Source of the DNA: Acidobacteriota bacterium
GTDB lineage: Bacteria; Acidobacteriota; Terriglobia; Terriglobales; Acidobacteriaceae
Direction: 5' to 3'
Assembly (NCBI GenBank): GCA_021781255.1
Contig: JAJXXG010001283.1
Location: forward strand, 1-5,163
Length of the DNA stretch: 5,163 nt
Shown: positions 1-5,163 of the stretch, in pieces
Position numbering within the stretch: position 1 is the stretch's first letter
Layout of the letters: every line of letters begins with the position of its first letter
Made by a program: the position numbers and the translations under genes
The notes under the pieces: model-generated
The model's input: only the letters and a program-made list of their open reading frames with translations
What the model was told of the DNA's origin: nothing
Database searches by the model: none

Positions 1-7
1 AGGGATC

Positions 8-81
8 ACCAGTAGCTGCGCGCTACCGACCTCCAGTGCCGGCTACTGGTCCCCGTCTTTATCTTGTGTTATATGAAAGAC
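8..81 (+). ncRNA. Structured RNA segment, possible 3' part of an off-window transcript
   Basis: Two inverted repeats precede the terminator at 85-124. ACCAGTAGC (8-16) pairs perfectly with GCTACTGGT (42-50) around a 25-nt loop, and GTCTTT (55-60) pairs with AAAGAC (76-81) around a 15-nt loop. Bases 2-4 and 51-53 (GGG/CCC) could extend the first stem across a 3-base bulge. Three consecutive stems ending in a poly-T terminator suggest either the 3' untranslated region of an upstream gene or the end of a small structured RNA. I recognise no named RNA family. No convincing protein-coding frame covers this stretch. The type is tentative and the 5' end would lie outside the window. Confidence 0.3.
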
Positions 82-84
82 AAG

Positions 85-124
85 CGCCTCCGAAGAGACG
101 TGATCCTTCGGGGGCGATTTTTTT
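85..124 (+). terminator. Strong Rho-independent terminator
   Basis: CGCCTCCGAAG (85-95) pairs with CTTCGGGGGCG (106-116), giving an 11-bp stem with one G-U wobble and a 10-nt loop. An A and seven T residues (118-124) follow directly. This is the textbook layout of an intrinsic terminator for a rightward transcript. No gene inside the window ends here, so it must close a transcript that starts left of position 1. It also insulates the gene at 350-1150 from read-through. Confidence 0.85.
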
Positions 125-290
125 GCCCGGGATCGAACACCCCCCAAAGCTGCATCCTGCGTCTGGGCTAAACTTCAGACCAGACGGCCGCACCCCGGCA
201 ACTACCCCTGCTTCTTATGGAACCTTGCATCACGAGCGGATCGGCGCCGAGGCCGGAGATCCCTCATCAAGACCGAACGCAGAAATTGAT
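125..290. other. Non-coding spacer
   Basis: I see no convincing gene here. An open frame crosses it (36-359) but runs through the terminator and lacks protein-like composition. The only structure noted is GTCTGG (161-166) pairing with CCAGAC (180-185) around a 13-nt loop. A second CAGAC at 176-180 could compete for the same 5' arm. Confidence 0.5.
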
Positions 291-319
291 TTGACTTGTC
301 GCGACGCAGTGCGTAACTT
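291..319 (+). promoter_or_regulatory. Possible sigma70-type promoter for the HbpS-like gene
   Basis: TTGACT (291-296) is a five-of-six match to the -35 consensus. With a 17-bp spacer the -10 would be TAACTT (314-319), which matches only weakly. A better -10-like TATATT lies at 326-331, but it is too far from this -35 and has no good -35 of its own. The location, after a strong terminator and 30-60 bp before the start codon, is what a promoter for the gene at 350 would need. Assigned by eye. Confidence 0.35.
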
Positions 320-339
320 CAACTTTATATTTGCTTTCC

Positions 340-345
340 AGGAGG
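340..345 (+). promoter_or_regulatory. Ribosome binding site AGGAGG
   Basis: A perfect AGGAGG lies 4 nt before the ATG at 350. The spacing is short but workable. It fixes the start and excludes the in-frame methionines at residues 13 and 17, which would destroy the signal peptide. Confidence 0.8.
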
Positions 346-349
346 AACG

Positions 350-1150
350 ATGTACTTGAATAAGAGCGGGTTTCTTGCGCTGCTGATGGCATCAGGCATG
401 AGTTTGGCCGGATTTTCGCAGGCGCCCGGCAGCAAAATCGCAAAAGTGGCCCCTGCATGCGCAGGGCTACCCTCGTATGCTCAACTGAAGTCGGCTCTCA
501 CGACCGCGCGGAATGAGAAAAACGGTGGATTCAATCTGGATATGTGGGGCACGGTTGTCAATCGCGACGGCGTAGTCTGCGCTGTAGCTTTTACAGGTGC
601 TGACCGCGGGTCGCAATGGCCCGGCAGCCGCGTGATCTCCGCGCAGAAGGCGAATACCGCGAATGCCTTCAGTTTGCCCGCTCTTTCGCTCTCCACGGCG
701 AATCTATTTAGCGCCGTGCAGCCAGGGGGCAGTCTTTACGGCCTGCAAGCCAGCAATCCGGTAAACACATCCGTCGCTTACGGGGGTGATCCGAAGAACT
801 ACGGGCAGGCGAACGATCCAATGGTGGGCGGACGCGTCGGCGGCGTGAACGTGTTTGGCGGCGGCCTGGCGCTCTACAACAAGCAGGGCAAGCTTATCGG
901 AGCCCTGGGAGTCAGTGGCGACTCTTCCTGCGCGGACCATAACATCGCATGGCGCACGCGAAACAATCTTAAGCTCGATTATGTTCCGGCTGGAGTAAGC
1001 GGCGACAAGACCAGGCCCGACAATATCGTCTATGACATCACCAATGCGTCGGGCCTCCCCGTCGGAGTGAGCGCGAGCGGCTGGGGACATCCGGCTTGCA
1101 GCGCCCAGGCCACTTCGATTGCAGCTGAATTGCCAGACGTAGAGAAGTAA
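350..1150 (+). CDS. Secreted GlcG/HbpS-family (DUF336) putative heme-binding protein
   Basis: This is a 266-residue protein with a Sec-type signal peptide: Lys5, a hydrophobic core around residues 7-22, and likely cleavage after SQA (23-25). It should therefore be periplasmic or released. The body resembles the GlcG/HbpS (DUF336) family. The clearest match is near the C-terminal part, where a glycine-rich FGGGLALYNKQGKLIGALGV (169-188) leads into SGDSSCADHNIAW (189-201), the position of the usual 'IGVSG..DEEIA' element. Standard family members are about 140 residues, so this is an extended form with an insertion around residues 108-160. Four cysteines (37, 77, 194, 250) could form two disulfides after export. 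Characterised relatives bind heme (HbpS of Streptomyces); heme binding here is inferred. An intrinsic terminator follows and the gene stands alone, convergent with the cytochrome genes. Confidence 0.85.
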   Translation: MYLNKSGFLALLMASGMSLAGFSQAPGSKIAKVAPACAGLPSYAQLKSALTTARNEKNGGFNLDMWGTVVNRDGVVCAVAFTGADRGSQWPGSRVISAQKANTANAFSLPALSLSTANLFSAVQPGGSLYGLQASNPVNTSVAYGGDPKNYGQANDPMVGGRVGGVNVFGGGLALYNKQGKLIGALGVSGDSSCADHNIAWRTRNNLKLDYVPAGVSGDKTRPDNIVYDITNASGLPVGVSASGWGHPACSAQATSIAAELPDVEK

Positions 1151-1160
1151 CAGGACGTGA

Positions 1161-1192
1161 AGATGGCGGCCCGGTTGCCGGGAAGCCATTTT
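1161..1192 (+). terminator. Rho-independent terminator after the HbpS-like gene
   Basis: ATGGC (1163-1167) pairs with GCCAT (1185-1189), and inside it CCCGG (1170-1174) pairs with CCGGG (1178-1182) around a TTG loop. A GG/AA internal mismatch separates the two stems. TTTT (1189-1192) follows. It begins about 10 bp after the TAA at 1148-1150. On the opposite strand there is no T-run, so it should act only on rightward transcripts. Confidence 0.7.
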
Positions 1193-1439
1193 AACCAATA
1201 ACGCCGGGTTTCCCAGGTACCTCGTCTTTGGGCGCCTGGGAGACCACGGAACTGAATCGCCTGGAATCGGAATCGCCGCTTGCCTCATCCTCTTTGTCCT
1301 CCTGAGCGAGGCCGCCACGGTCAGAGCCCTGTTGACAAGCCTTCGTCGCTCGGGTGACGAGGCGTTCGAGTCGAAAGACCTGCTTCCTGAAACTCCGCGC
1401 ACGGGCGCGATAGCGCAAACATAGGCTCTCCAGATTCAC
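1191..1439 (-). CDS. Doubtful small hypothetical ORF
   Basis: An 82-codon frame starts at GTG and ends at TAA within the T-run of the neighbouring terminator. The predicted protein has a basic, helix-prone N-terminal half rich in Arg (about residues 8-33) and an acidic, hydrophilic middle (about 46-60), a composition that looks protein-like. By my count about 63% of codons end in G or C, compatible with coding but not decisive. Against it: no Shine-Dalgarno sequence precedes the GTG, no recognisable family, no signal peptide, and the region holds several hairpins. It could be a real small protein, a remnant, or chance. Confidence 0.22.
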   Translation of the reverse strand: MNLESLCLRYRARARSFRKQVFRLERLVTRATKACQQGSDRGGLAQEDKEDEASGDSDSRRFSSVVSQAPKDEVPGKPGVIG

Positions 1440-1490
1440 TGCGGGGAATGAGTCTGCTCGTCACACAAGACGCGGGGATATCGAAAGGCA

Positions 1491-1585
1491 TGGCGCTCGC
1501 GCCAAAGGCGCAGCAATCCTTAGCCTCACGCTCTACCGTGAGGAACGCGGAACCTCATAAAGGACGGGAGTGCCGTAGGGACGGC
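1491..1585 (-). repeat. REP-like palindromic intergenic element
   Basis: Read on the minus strand there are three short hairpins in a row. They are GCCGT/ACGGC with a 4-nt loop (1572-1585), CCTCACG/CGTGAGG with a 6-nt loop (1524-1543), then the linker CTAAG (1519-1523), then GCGCC/GGCGC with a 3-nt loop (1499-1511). The last can refold with the overlapping TGGCG/CGCCA hairpin at 1491-1504. The order hairpin, CTAAG, short hairpin matches dispersed palindromic repeats I recall from acidobacterial and planctomycete genomes. That recollection cannot be checked here, and only one copy is in the window. None of the hairpins has a T-run, so they are not intrinsic terminators. Confidence 0.5.
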
Positions 1586-1685
1586 GGCGGAGGGCTTGTA
1601 ACAGGAGCACGACCCCACCGGCTTCCGAAGAGCTCAGATGGATGTCTTGATGAAGGGCGCTTGCTTGCTCGTGCCGAAAAAGCCA

Positions 1686-1752
1686 GGCAAATGACCGGGG
1701 TTTGCCCCCCTGAATGCATTTGCCCGGACAAGAACAGCTTTGCCCGGGCAAA
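1686..1752. repeat. Cluster of TTTGCCC direct and inverted repeats
   Basis: TTTGCCC occurs at 1701-1707, 1719-1725 and 1739-1745, with starts 18 and 20 bp apart. Inverted copies are GGCAAA (1686-1691) and GGGCAAA (1746-1752). The last pair forms a perfect 14-bp palindrome at 1739-1752. On the minus strand alternative stems are possible, including a 9-bp stem between 1744-1752 and 1719-1727. The cluster lies 30-96 bp after the porin stop codon. It may protect or end that transcript, but no T-run follows. Confidence 0.6.
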
Positions 1753-1781
1753 CACAGCCATGACGTGCGTTAAGACGGCAA

Positions 1782-3122
1782 TCAGAATACGAACCGAGCG
1801 AGCAGATACAGCGTGTTATTGTCACTCGCAGAGCGTGAGTCGACCCCGTCATAATTCGTTGACCCGCCGTTAAAGCGCGAGTAGGCGGTGTACTGTGCGG
1901 CCAGGTCCAGGTTCTGAGTCGGCCAGTAAGAAACATTGGTGATGAAGCCGACACTTCTGGGGCTGCCGTTGGCGCTGCCCGAGATTGAAGCCGGAGCATA
2001 CAACACGGGATCCGCGGTTCCCGAGGTCATGAATGCTCCAAAGGCTCCTGACAATCGATTTCCGTAGTGGTACTCGACGTTCGCATTGCCCGTATTCAGG
2101 TGATGCCGGCTGAAGGCTGCCGCTTCCGAGCCCGCAGTCGCAACGAGAGACGAGTTCTCACGAACGTACGTGCCGCGAACGGAAAGCACGTCTTTGCCGA
2201 AAATTCGGTCGTACTGAAAATCCGGCCCAAAGTCCGTATAACCATCCTCAGGCCCGGTAATCGCTCCAGGTGTCGATTTCACGTGCATTCCGTAGGCGCC
2301 GATCTCCCATTGGTTCGTGCGGCCGTTCTCCTGCCACGCAAGACGCCAGTAGGGCGCTACGCCGCGGATGTTAATGTTCGAGGGTGTTCCGTCGGTGGGC
2401 TGAGGACTGCCAATGTGATCGGTGCGATAAATCGTCCCGTCGAAATACAGGTGATCATTCCACATGGTGAAAGCACCGATGCCGGCAACATCCTGTGCCA
2501 GAGAGCCATTGATGATCGTCGAGGCAGTGGGGGTAGGAGCCGAATCACTGACGATGAAGGGATAGCCCCATGCCGGGGTACTGTTCCAGAGATCCTCCAC
2601 GGTCGGATTGTTATTCAAGGTAAGGCCGTACACCCAATCCTTGCCGTTTACCTTTTTCTTGTTGGCGTAACGGATATCGGTGTTGTCCGAGGTGAAGTGA
2701 TCATCTTGTGCGCTATAGGTTACCTGGAGAAAACTGCCGATATTCGAGGTCCAGGCGCCGGCAAGAAAGAACGATATGTCCTGGGGAAACTCGAAGTTCC
2801 CGTTCTGCGTGTTGGGCTGGGGCGCGTTGGTGCTTGTAAACGAGGTTTCAAACCATGCTCCCAGAGGGAGCGTTTGGAGCATGTCCAGGCCCGAACGCCG
2901 CTTGTCGCCCGTTGCCTCGATGCTGGTGCCTTTCGATCTATCCGTGTATCCCAGAAGTTTGAATAGGCGGCCGGCAGGGTTTAATTCTGGCGGCGTAGTG
3001 TGGCAGCCGCTGCACGGCAAGCCGGTTTGGCGCGCATAGCTGGGGAGCGCCGATGCTCTAGGAGCAAAAGCCAGCGACAGAGCACATAAAATGAACACAC
3101 TCGGTATGGTGTAACTTTTCAT
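1782..3122 (-). CDS. Cyc2-like fused monoheme cytochrome-porin, outer membrane
   Basis: The 446-residue product starts with a signal peptide (hydrophobic core 8-20, likely cleavage after ASA at 23-25). A very short cytochrome segment follows: ARQTG (30-34), the heme site CSGCH (37-41), then PELNPAGRLFKLLGY (45-59). From about residue 70 to the end the sequence is made of alternating amphipathic, aromatic-rich strands with polar loops, ending in LLARFVF. A terminal Phe is typical of outer-membrane beta-barrels folded by BAM. One heme at the very N-terminus followed by a barrel of this size is the architecture of Cyc2, the outer-membrane iron oxidase. The spacing of ARQTG, CxxCH and GR.FK..GY also fits my memory of that family. 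Function as an iron oxidase is not shown; other fused cytochrome-porins are uncharacterised. ATG at 3120-3122 is preferred; an in-frame TTG directly upstream (3123-3125) would add one residue. Confidence 0.88.
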   Translation of the reverse strand: MKSYTIPSVFILCALSLAFAPRASALPSYARQTGLPCSGCHTTPPELNPAGRLFKLLGYTDRSKGTSIEATGDKRRSGLDMLQTLPLGAWFETSFTSTNAPQPNTQNGNFEFPQDISFFLAGAWTSNIGSFLQVTYSAQDDHFTSDNTDIRYANKKKVNGKDWVYGLTLNNNPTVEDLWNSTPAWGYPFIVSDSAPTPTASTIINGSLAQDVAGIGAFTMWNDHLYFDGTIYRTDHIGSPQPTDGTPSNINIRGVAPYWRLAWQENGRTNQWEIGAYGMHVKSTPGAITGPEDGYTDFGPDFQYDRIFGKDVLSVRGTYVRENSSLVATAGSEAAAFSRHHLNTGNANVEYHYGNRLSGAFGAFMTSGTADPVLYAPASISGSANGSPRSVGFITNVSYWPTQNLDLAAQYTAYSRFNGGSTNYDGVDSRSASDNNTLYLLARFVF

Positions 3123-3132
3123 CAATTTCCTT

Positions 3133-3138
3133 CCTCCT
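3133..3138 (-). promoter_or_regulatory. Ribosome binding site AGGAGG of the cytochrome-porin gene
   Basis: On the minus strand AGGAGG ends 10 nt before the ATG at 3122 and 7 nt before the alternative TTG at 3125. GGAAGG lies between and may also pair with 16S rRNA. The strong site, after a 160-bp gap, suggests independent and efficient translation rather than coupling to the upstream lipoprotein gene. Confidence 0.8.
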
Positions 3139-3153
3139 AAAAAACGTCATACA

Positions 3154-3167
3154 GCATGATGTCATGC
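3154..3167. promoter_or_regulatory. Candidate operator palindrome upstream of the cytochrome-porin gene
   Basis: GCATGA (3154-3159) and TCATGC (3162-3167) form 6-bp inverted arms with a 2-bp centre, 32 bp before the start codon. GTCAT also repeats directly at 3146-3150 and 3161-3165. The position fits a transcription-factor site near a promoter, but I see no good -35/-10 pair in the gap; TATGAC on the minus strand nearby is the nearest -10-like sequence. The regulator is unknown. Confidence 0.3.
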
Positions 3168-3285
3168 GATTTCGTAGCGGCATTCAGGTCAGAGCGTCGC
3201 ATCAGCGCTCGACTCCGCGGTATGATTCGTCGGCGGCAGAATGGTACTTGCCGATTCCCCTCGTGTCGACAACGAATCTGAAGAT

Positions 3286-4017
3286 TTATTTGTTTGCATA
3301 CACCACCCCGGCGGCGCGATAGGGGGGCTCGGATACGAGGCGGATATATGCAATCAATGCATGGGTATCGGCCTTTGTCAGCGTGCCGCCGTAAGACGGC
3401 ATGAGTGCCGAGCGATTCAGGGCAGGACCGCCGTGGTTGATAATCGCCGTCAATTCGGCATCGCTGAGTTTGTTGTACACATCTCCGTTGCTGAAAGAAT
3501 GCGGCTTCACGGCCAGGTTGTCGTAATTGGAGACCTGCTCCACCGTAGACTCCTGATCGTGGCAGCGTGAGCAGTAGGCTTTGCGAAGCTCGTATCCGCG
3601 CTGCTCCTCGTACCCCGCAGCCAATTCTGTCACCTTAAGATCGAATATCTTTCCGGCAGAATCCGCAGACGTAGCAGTTACTTCATAGCGGCCTGGTGAA
3701 CCGCTGAGGGTGACGTTCGTGGTGGCTTGCCCGCTGGAATCGGTCAGTACCTTTTGGGGGTCAAAGCTCAACCCCGCGGGCCCGGCAAACTGTACCAGTG
3801 CGCCGGTCACCGCATTCCCGTCCTTGTCGTTCACCTGAACGACCAACGGTTGCGGGAGCGCGGTGCCTGGGCTTCCCAACTGTTTGTCGCCGCTCGACTC
3901 GACTATCGCCGAACCGAAGGCCGTAGCATGAAGCGCGGGCGTCTTCGCCGCGCGCCGCCCGCATCCTGAGCTCATCGCCATCACTGCGATCCCGGCAATC
4001 CAAAGCTTCCGTTTCAT
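3286..4017 (-). CDS. Predicted lipoprotein with Big-1-like Ig domain and C-terminal monoheme cytochrome c
   Basis: The product has 243 residues. The N-terminus has Lys/Arg at 2-4, a hydrophobic stretch (5-15) and MSSGC with Cys19 as the likely lipidated residue; the lipobox is imperfect because -3 is Ser. Residues about 30-131 look like a bacterial Ig-like (Big-1/invasin) domain: PLVVQVNDKDGNAVTGALVQF (57-77), a TDSSGQAT turn (92-99) and GRYEVTATS (109-117). Residues about 135-230 form a class I cytochrome c domain with CSRCH (149-153) and a likely Met axial ligand in LMPSYGG (205-211). Its ATG overlaps the stop of the multiheme cytochrome gene (ATGA), implying translational coupling and a shared transcript. 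The Ig domain probably acts as a spacer or docking module holding the heme away from the membrane. Which membrane it is anchored to cannot be told. Confidence 0.88.
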   Translation of the reverse strand: MKRKLWIAGIAVMAMSSGCGRRAAKTPALHATAFGSAIVESSGDKQLGSPGTALPQPLVVQVNDKDGNAVTGALVQFAGPAGLSFDPQKVLTDSSGQATTNVTLSGSPGRYEVTATSADSAGKIFDLKVTELAAGYEEQRGYELRKAYCSRCHDQESTVEQVSNYDNLAVKPHSFSNGDVYNKLSDAELTAIINHGGPALNRSALMPSYGGTLTKADTHALIAYIRLVSEPPYRAAGVVYANK

Positions 4018-5163
4018 TTCTTCGCCCCCCGAACTCCGGAAGTCTTCTGCATCATGAGAAACGCCGTAAGAGCGCGGGCGTCATCATCGCTGATCCCTTG
4101 GTTCGGTTCCATCGTGCCCGGGCGCAATGCCTGGGGATTCTTGAGCCAGTGATAGATCCAGGCCGCTGTGAGCCGGGAGCCAACGTCAGTGAGAACCGGC
4201 CCGATGTAGCCCTTATCCTGCTGCGAATTCACCATATGGCAGGACTGGCAGGCGTACTTCGAATAGAAGAGCTGCCGCCCCTGCTCAACCAGCGCCGTCG
4301 GATATCCGCTCAAGGGCATCGAGTCGCGATCGAATTCCGGTGTCTGGTACACCGTCATGATGTAGTCCGTCAACTCTGCGCTCTCGCTGTCGGTCAGATT
4401 GAACTTGGGCATGCGCCGGATTAGGGCGGGCCGCAGCGTGTTGGGGTTCTTCAGGAAGGAATCCAGCCACTGCCTCTGTACGGAGCTTCCTTCCCAGCTC
4501 AGATCCGGGGCCATATCTCCGCCGTGCCCGTTGATGCGGTGGCAGGCGAGGCAATTCATCTGCGTCATGAGTTCCCCGGCGTGGCCCGCCGGCCGGTAGT
4601 TCGAAGTCCGCGGCGACGCTACTTGCAGCCGCGGCGGCAGACTGAAACTACGATCGGTAAGAGAGAGCAGCGCCGTAGTCAGGTCATCGATCTGCGCCGG
4701 CGTGAAAGTGTACTGCGGCATCTTCAGATCGGACCCAAACGAGTGGGGCCGGCCGATCTTCGCGGCGAGAAAATCCGGCAGCGTGTGCGGCATTCCTGGC
4801 GTGAAGACAATCTGAGATGTTGGCAGGCTGCCAATGCGGCTTAATTCAGGTGCAAAGTTCTCCGGTTTACGAACGCCGCGAATCTGGTGGCATACGGCGC
4901 ACCCGTACTCTGTCACCAGAAGTTTTCCGTGCGCCACCTGTTGCGGTGTAGCCGGCTCAAGATGCACGTTCGTGAGGAGGTCGCTATTTGTCTGGCTCAG
5001 CAGAAATCCTGAGAGCACCGTTAACTGCTGGTTGGTCCAGCGGTATTGCGGCATTGTGGTGCCGGGGTCGTAGGCTTGCGGGTCCCGCAGCCATGCCTGA
5101 AGCCATTTCGCGTCGACCTTGCTGCCGATGGCTGTCAGTTCCGGACCGATGTTTCCACCAACC
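4014..5163 (-). CDS. Multiheme c-type cytochrome of tandem class I domains, 5' end outside window
   Basis: The open frame continues through the right edge of the window with no stop, so the start lies outside; 382 codons are visible. Three heme sites are present: CAVCH (4887-4901), CLACH (4539-4553) and CQSCH (4236-4250). Each is followed by a typical class I domain with a likely Met ligand: KMPQY, RRMPKF and GTMEPNQG. The edge-proximal sequence (GPELTAIGSKVDAKWLQAWL, then TTMPQYRW) is the C-terminal part of a further domain whose CxxCH must lie just outside. The protein therefore has at least four monoheme domains about 100 residues apart. The methionine at 5052-5054 is an internal residue, not the start. 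It is probably periplasmic, but its targeting signal is not visible. It likely relays electrons between an inner-membrane complex and the downstream cytochromes. I recognise no named gene. Confidence 0.9.
   Translation of the reverse strand, partial: VGGNIGPELTAIGSKVDAKWLQAWLRDPQAYDPGTTMPQYRWTNQQLTVLSGFLLSQTNSDLLTNVHLEPATPQQVAHGKLLVTEYGCAVCHQIRGVRKPENFAPELSRIGSLPTSQIVFTPGMPHTLPDFLAAKIGRPHSFGSDLKMPQYTFTPAQIDDLTTALLSLTDRSFSLPPRLQVASPRTSNYRPAGHAGELMTQMNCLACHRINGHGGDMAPDLSWEGSSVQRQWLDSFLKNPNTLRPALIRRMPKFNLTDSESAELTDYIMTVYQTPEFDRDSMPLSGYPTALVEQGRQLFYSKYACQSCHMVNSQQDKGYIGPVLTDVGSRLTAAWIYHWLKNPQALRPGTMEPNQGISDDDARALTAFLMMQKTSGVRGAKK

Larger units (their letters stand above)
1440..1781. other. Convergent intergenic region with palindromic repeats
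   Basis: This spacer lies beyond the 3' end of the cytochrome-porin gene. I see no believable gene. Frames that cross it overlap the hairpins and run antisense into the porin gene. Its content is the REP-like hairpin cluster (1491-1585) and the TTTGCCC repeats (1686-1752), listed separately. The stretch 1586-1685 shows nothing I can assign. Confidence 0.6.

Noticed and set aside
121..200. tRNA-like pieces on the minus strand (GTTCGATCC and a GTCTGG/CCAGAC stem)
   Set aside because: The T-arm stem does not pair (GGGTG against CCGGG), no acceptor stem closes, and the loop between the GTCTGG/CCAGAC arms is 13 nt, too long for an anticodon loop.
36..359. 107-codon open frame on the plus strand before the HbpS-like gene
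   Set aside because: It runs through the intrinsic terminator at 85-124, has no ribosome binding site, has a proline/arginine-rich unstructured composition and overlaps the start of the real gene.
1254..1275. Three GAATCG copies
   Set aside because: Six-base repeats at irregular 6- and 10-bp spacing are too short and few to support a binding array.
704..1402. 232-codon minus-strand frame
   Set aside because: Antisense to most of the HbpS-like gene and crossing its terminator. No recognisable motif.
1686..1752. CRISPR array
   Set aside because: The repeats are only 7-9 bp with 11-13-bp spacers and include inverted copies. This is not CRISPR geometry.
1448..1873. 141-codon plus-strand frame in the convergent gap
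   Set aside because: It covers the REP-like hairpins and TTTGCCC repeats, then runs antisense into the porin gene. The composition is not protein-like.
2067..2966. 299-codon plus-strand frame
   Set aside because: It is the antisense shadow of the cytochrome-porin gene, whose signal peptide, heme motif and barrel pattern are unambiguous.
3192..3210. GAGCG/CGCTC hairpin as a terminator of the lipoprotein gene
   Set aside because: Only 5 bp with a 9-nt loop and no T-run on the minus strand.
4014..5054. Complete multiheme gene starting at the ATG at 5054
   Set aside because: This Met sits in TTMPQYRW, the axial-ligand motif of a cytochrome domain whose upstream residues stay in frame to the window edge. 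It has no signal peptide.

Overview
The window looks like a chromosomal segment of a free-living, diderm, respiring bacterium with roughly 55-60% GC. Acidobacteriota is my best guess. The grounds are the style of the secreted c-type cytochromes, E. coli-like Shine-Dalgarno sequences, and a palindromic intergenic repeat layout that I recall from that phylum. No taxonomic marker gene is present, so this is an inference.

Layout: (1) 1-124 is a run of hairpins ending in a strong intrinsic terminator, probably the 3' end of a transcript that begins outside the window. (2) 125-349 is a leader with a possible promoter and a strong ribosome binding site. (3) 350-1150 (+) encodes a secreted GlcG/HbpS-type (DUF336) putative heme-binding protein, followed by an intrinsic terminator at 1161-1192. 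(4) 1193-1781 is a convergent intergenic region with one doubtful small ORF, a REP-like cluster of hairpins (1491-1585) and a set of TTTGCCC repeats (1686-1752). (5) On the minus strand, from the right edge leftwards, are three heme-protein genes: a tandem-domain multiheme cytochrome c that runs off the window (4014-5163), a predicted lipoprotein joining a Big-1-like Ig domain to a monoheme cytochrome c (3286-4017), and a cytochrome-porin fusion resembling Cyc2 (1782-3122).

The first two minus-strand genes overlap by ATGA and are surely co-transcribed. The third lies 163 bp downstream, behind its own strong ribosome binding site and a candidate operator palindrome, so it may be co-transcribed, separately controlled, or both.

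Together the minus-strand products carry at least five CxxCH hemes (three plus one plus one), with a sixth inferred just outside the window. They would be spread across the periplasm, a lipid-anchored position and the outer membrane. The most interesting reading is a trans-envelope electron conduit: the fused cytochrome-porin passes electrons across the outer membrane, and the lipoprotein and multiheme cytochrome relay them to or from the inner-membrane chain. Iron oxidation is the precedent from Cyc2, but substrate and direction cannot be read from the sequence. The convergent HbpS-like gene is also heme-related, though nothing here shows that it works with the cytochromes.
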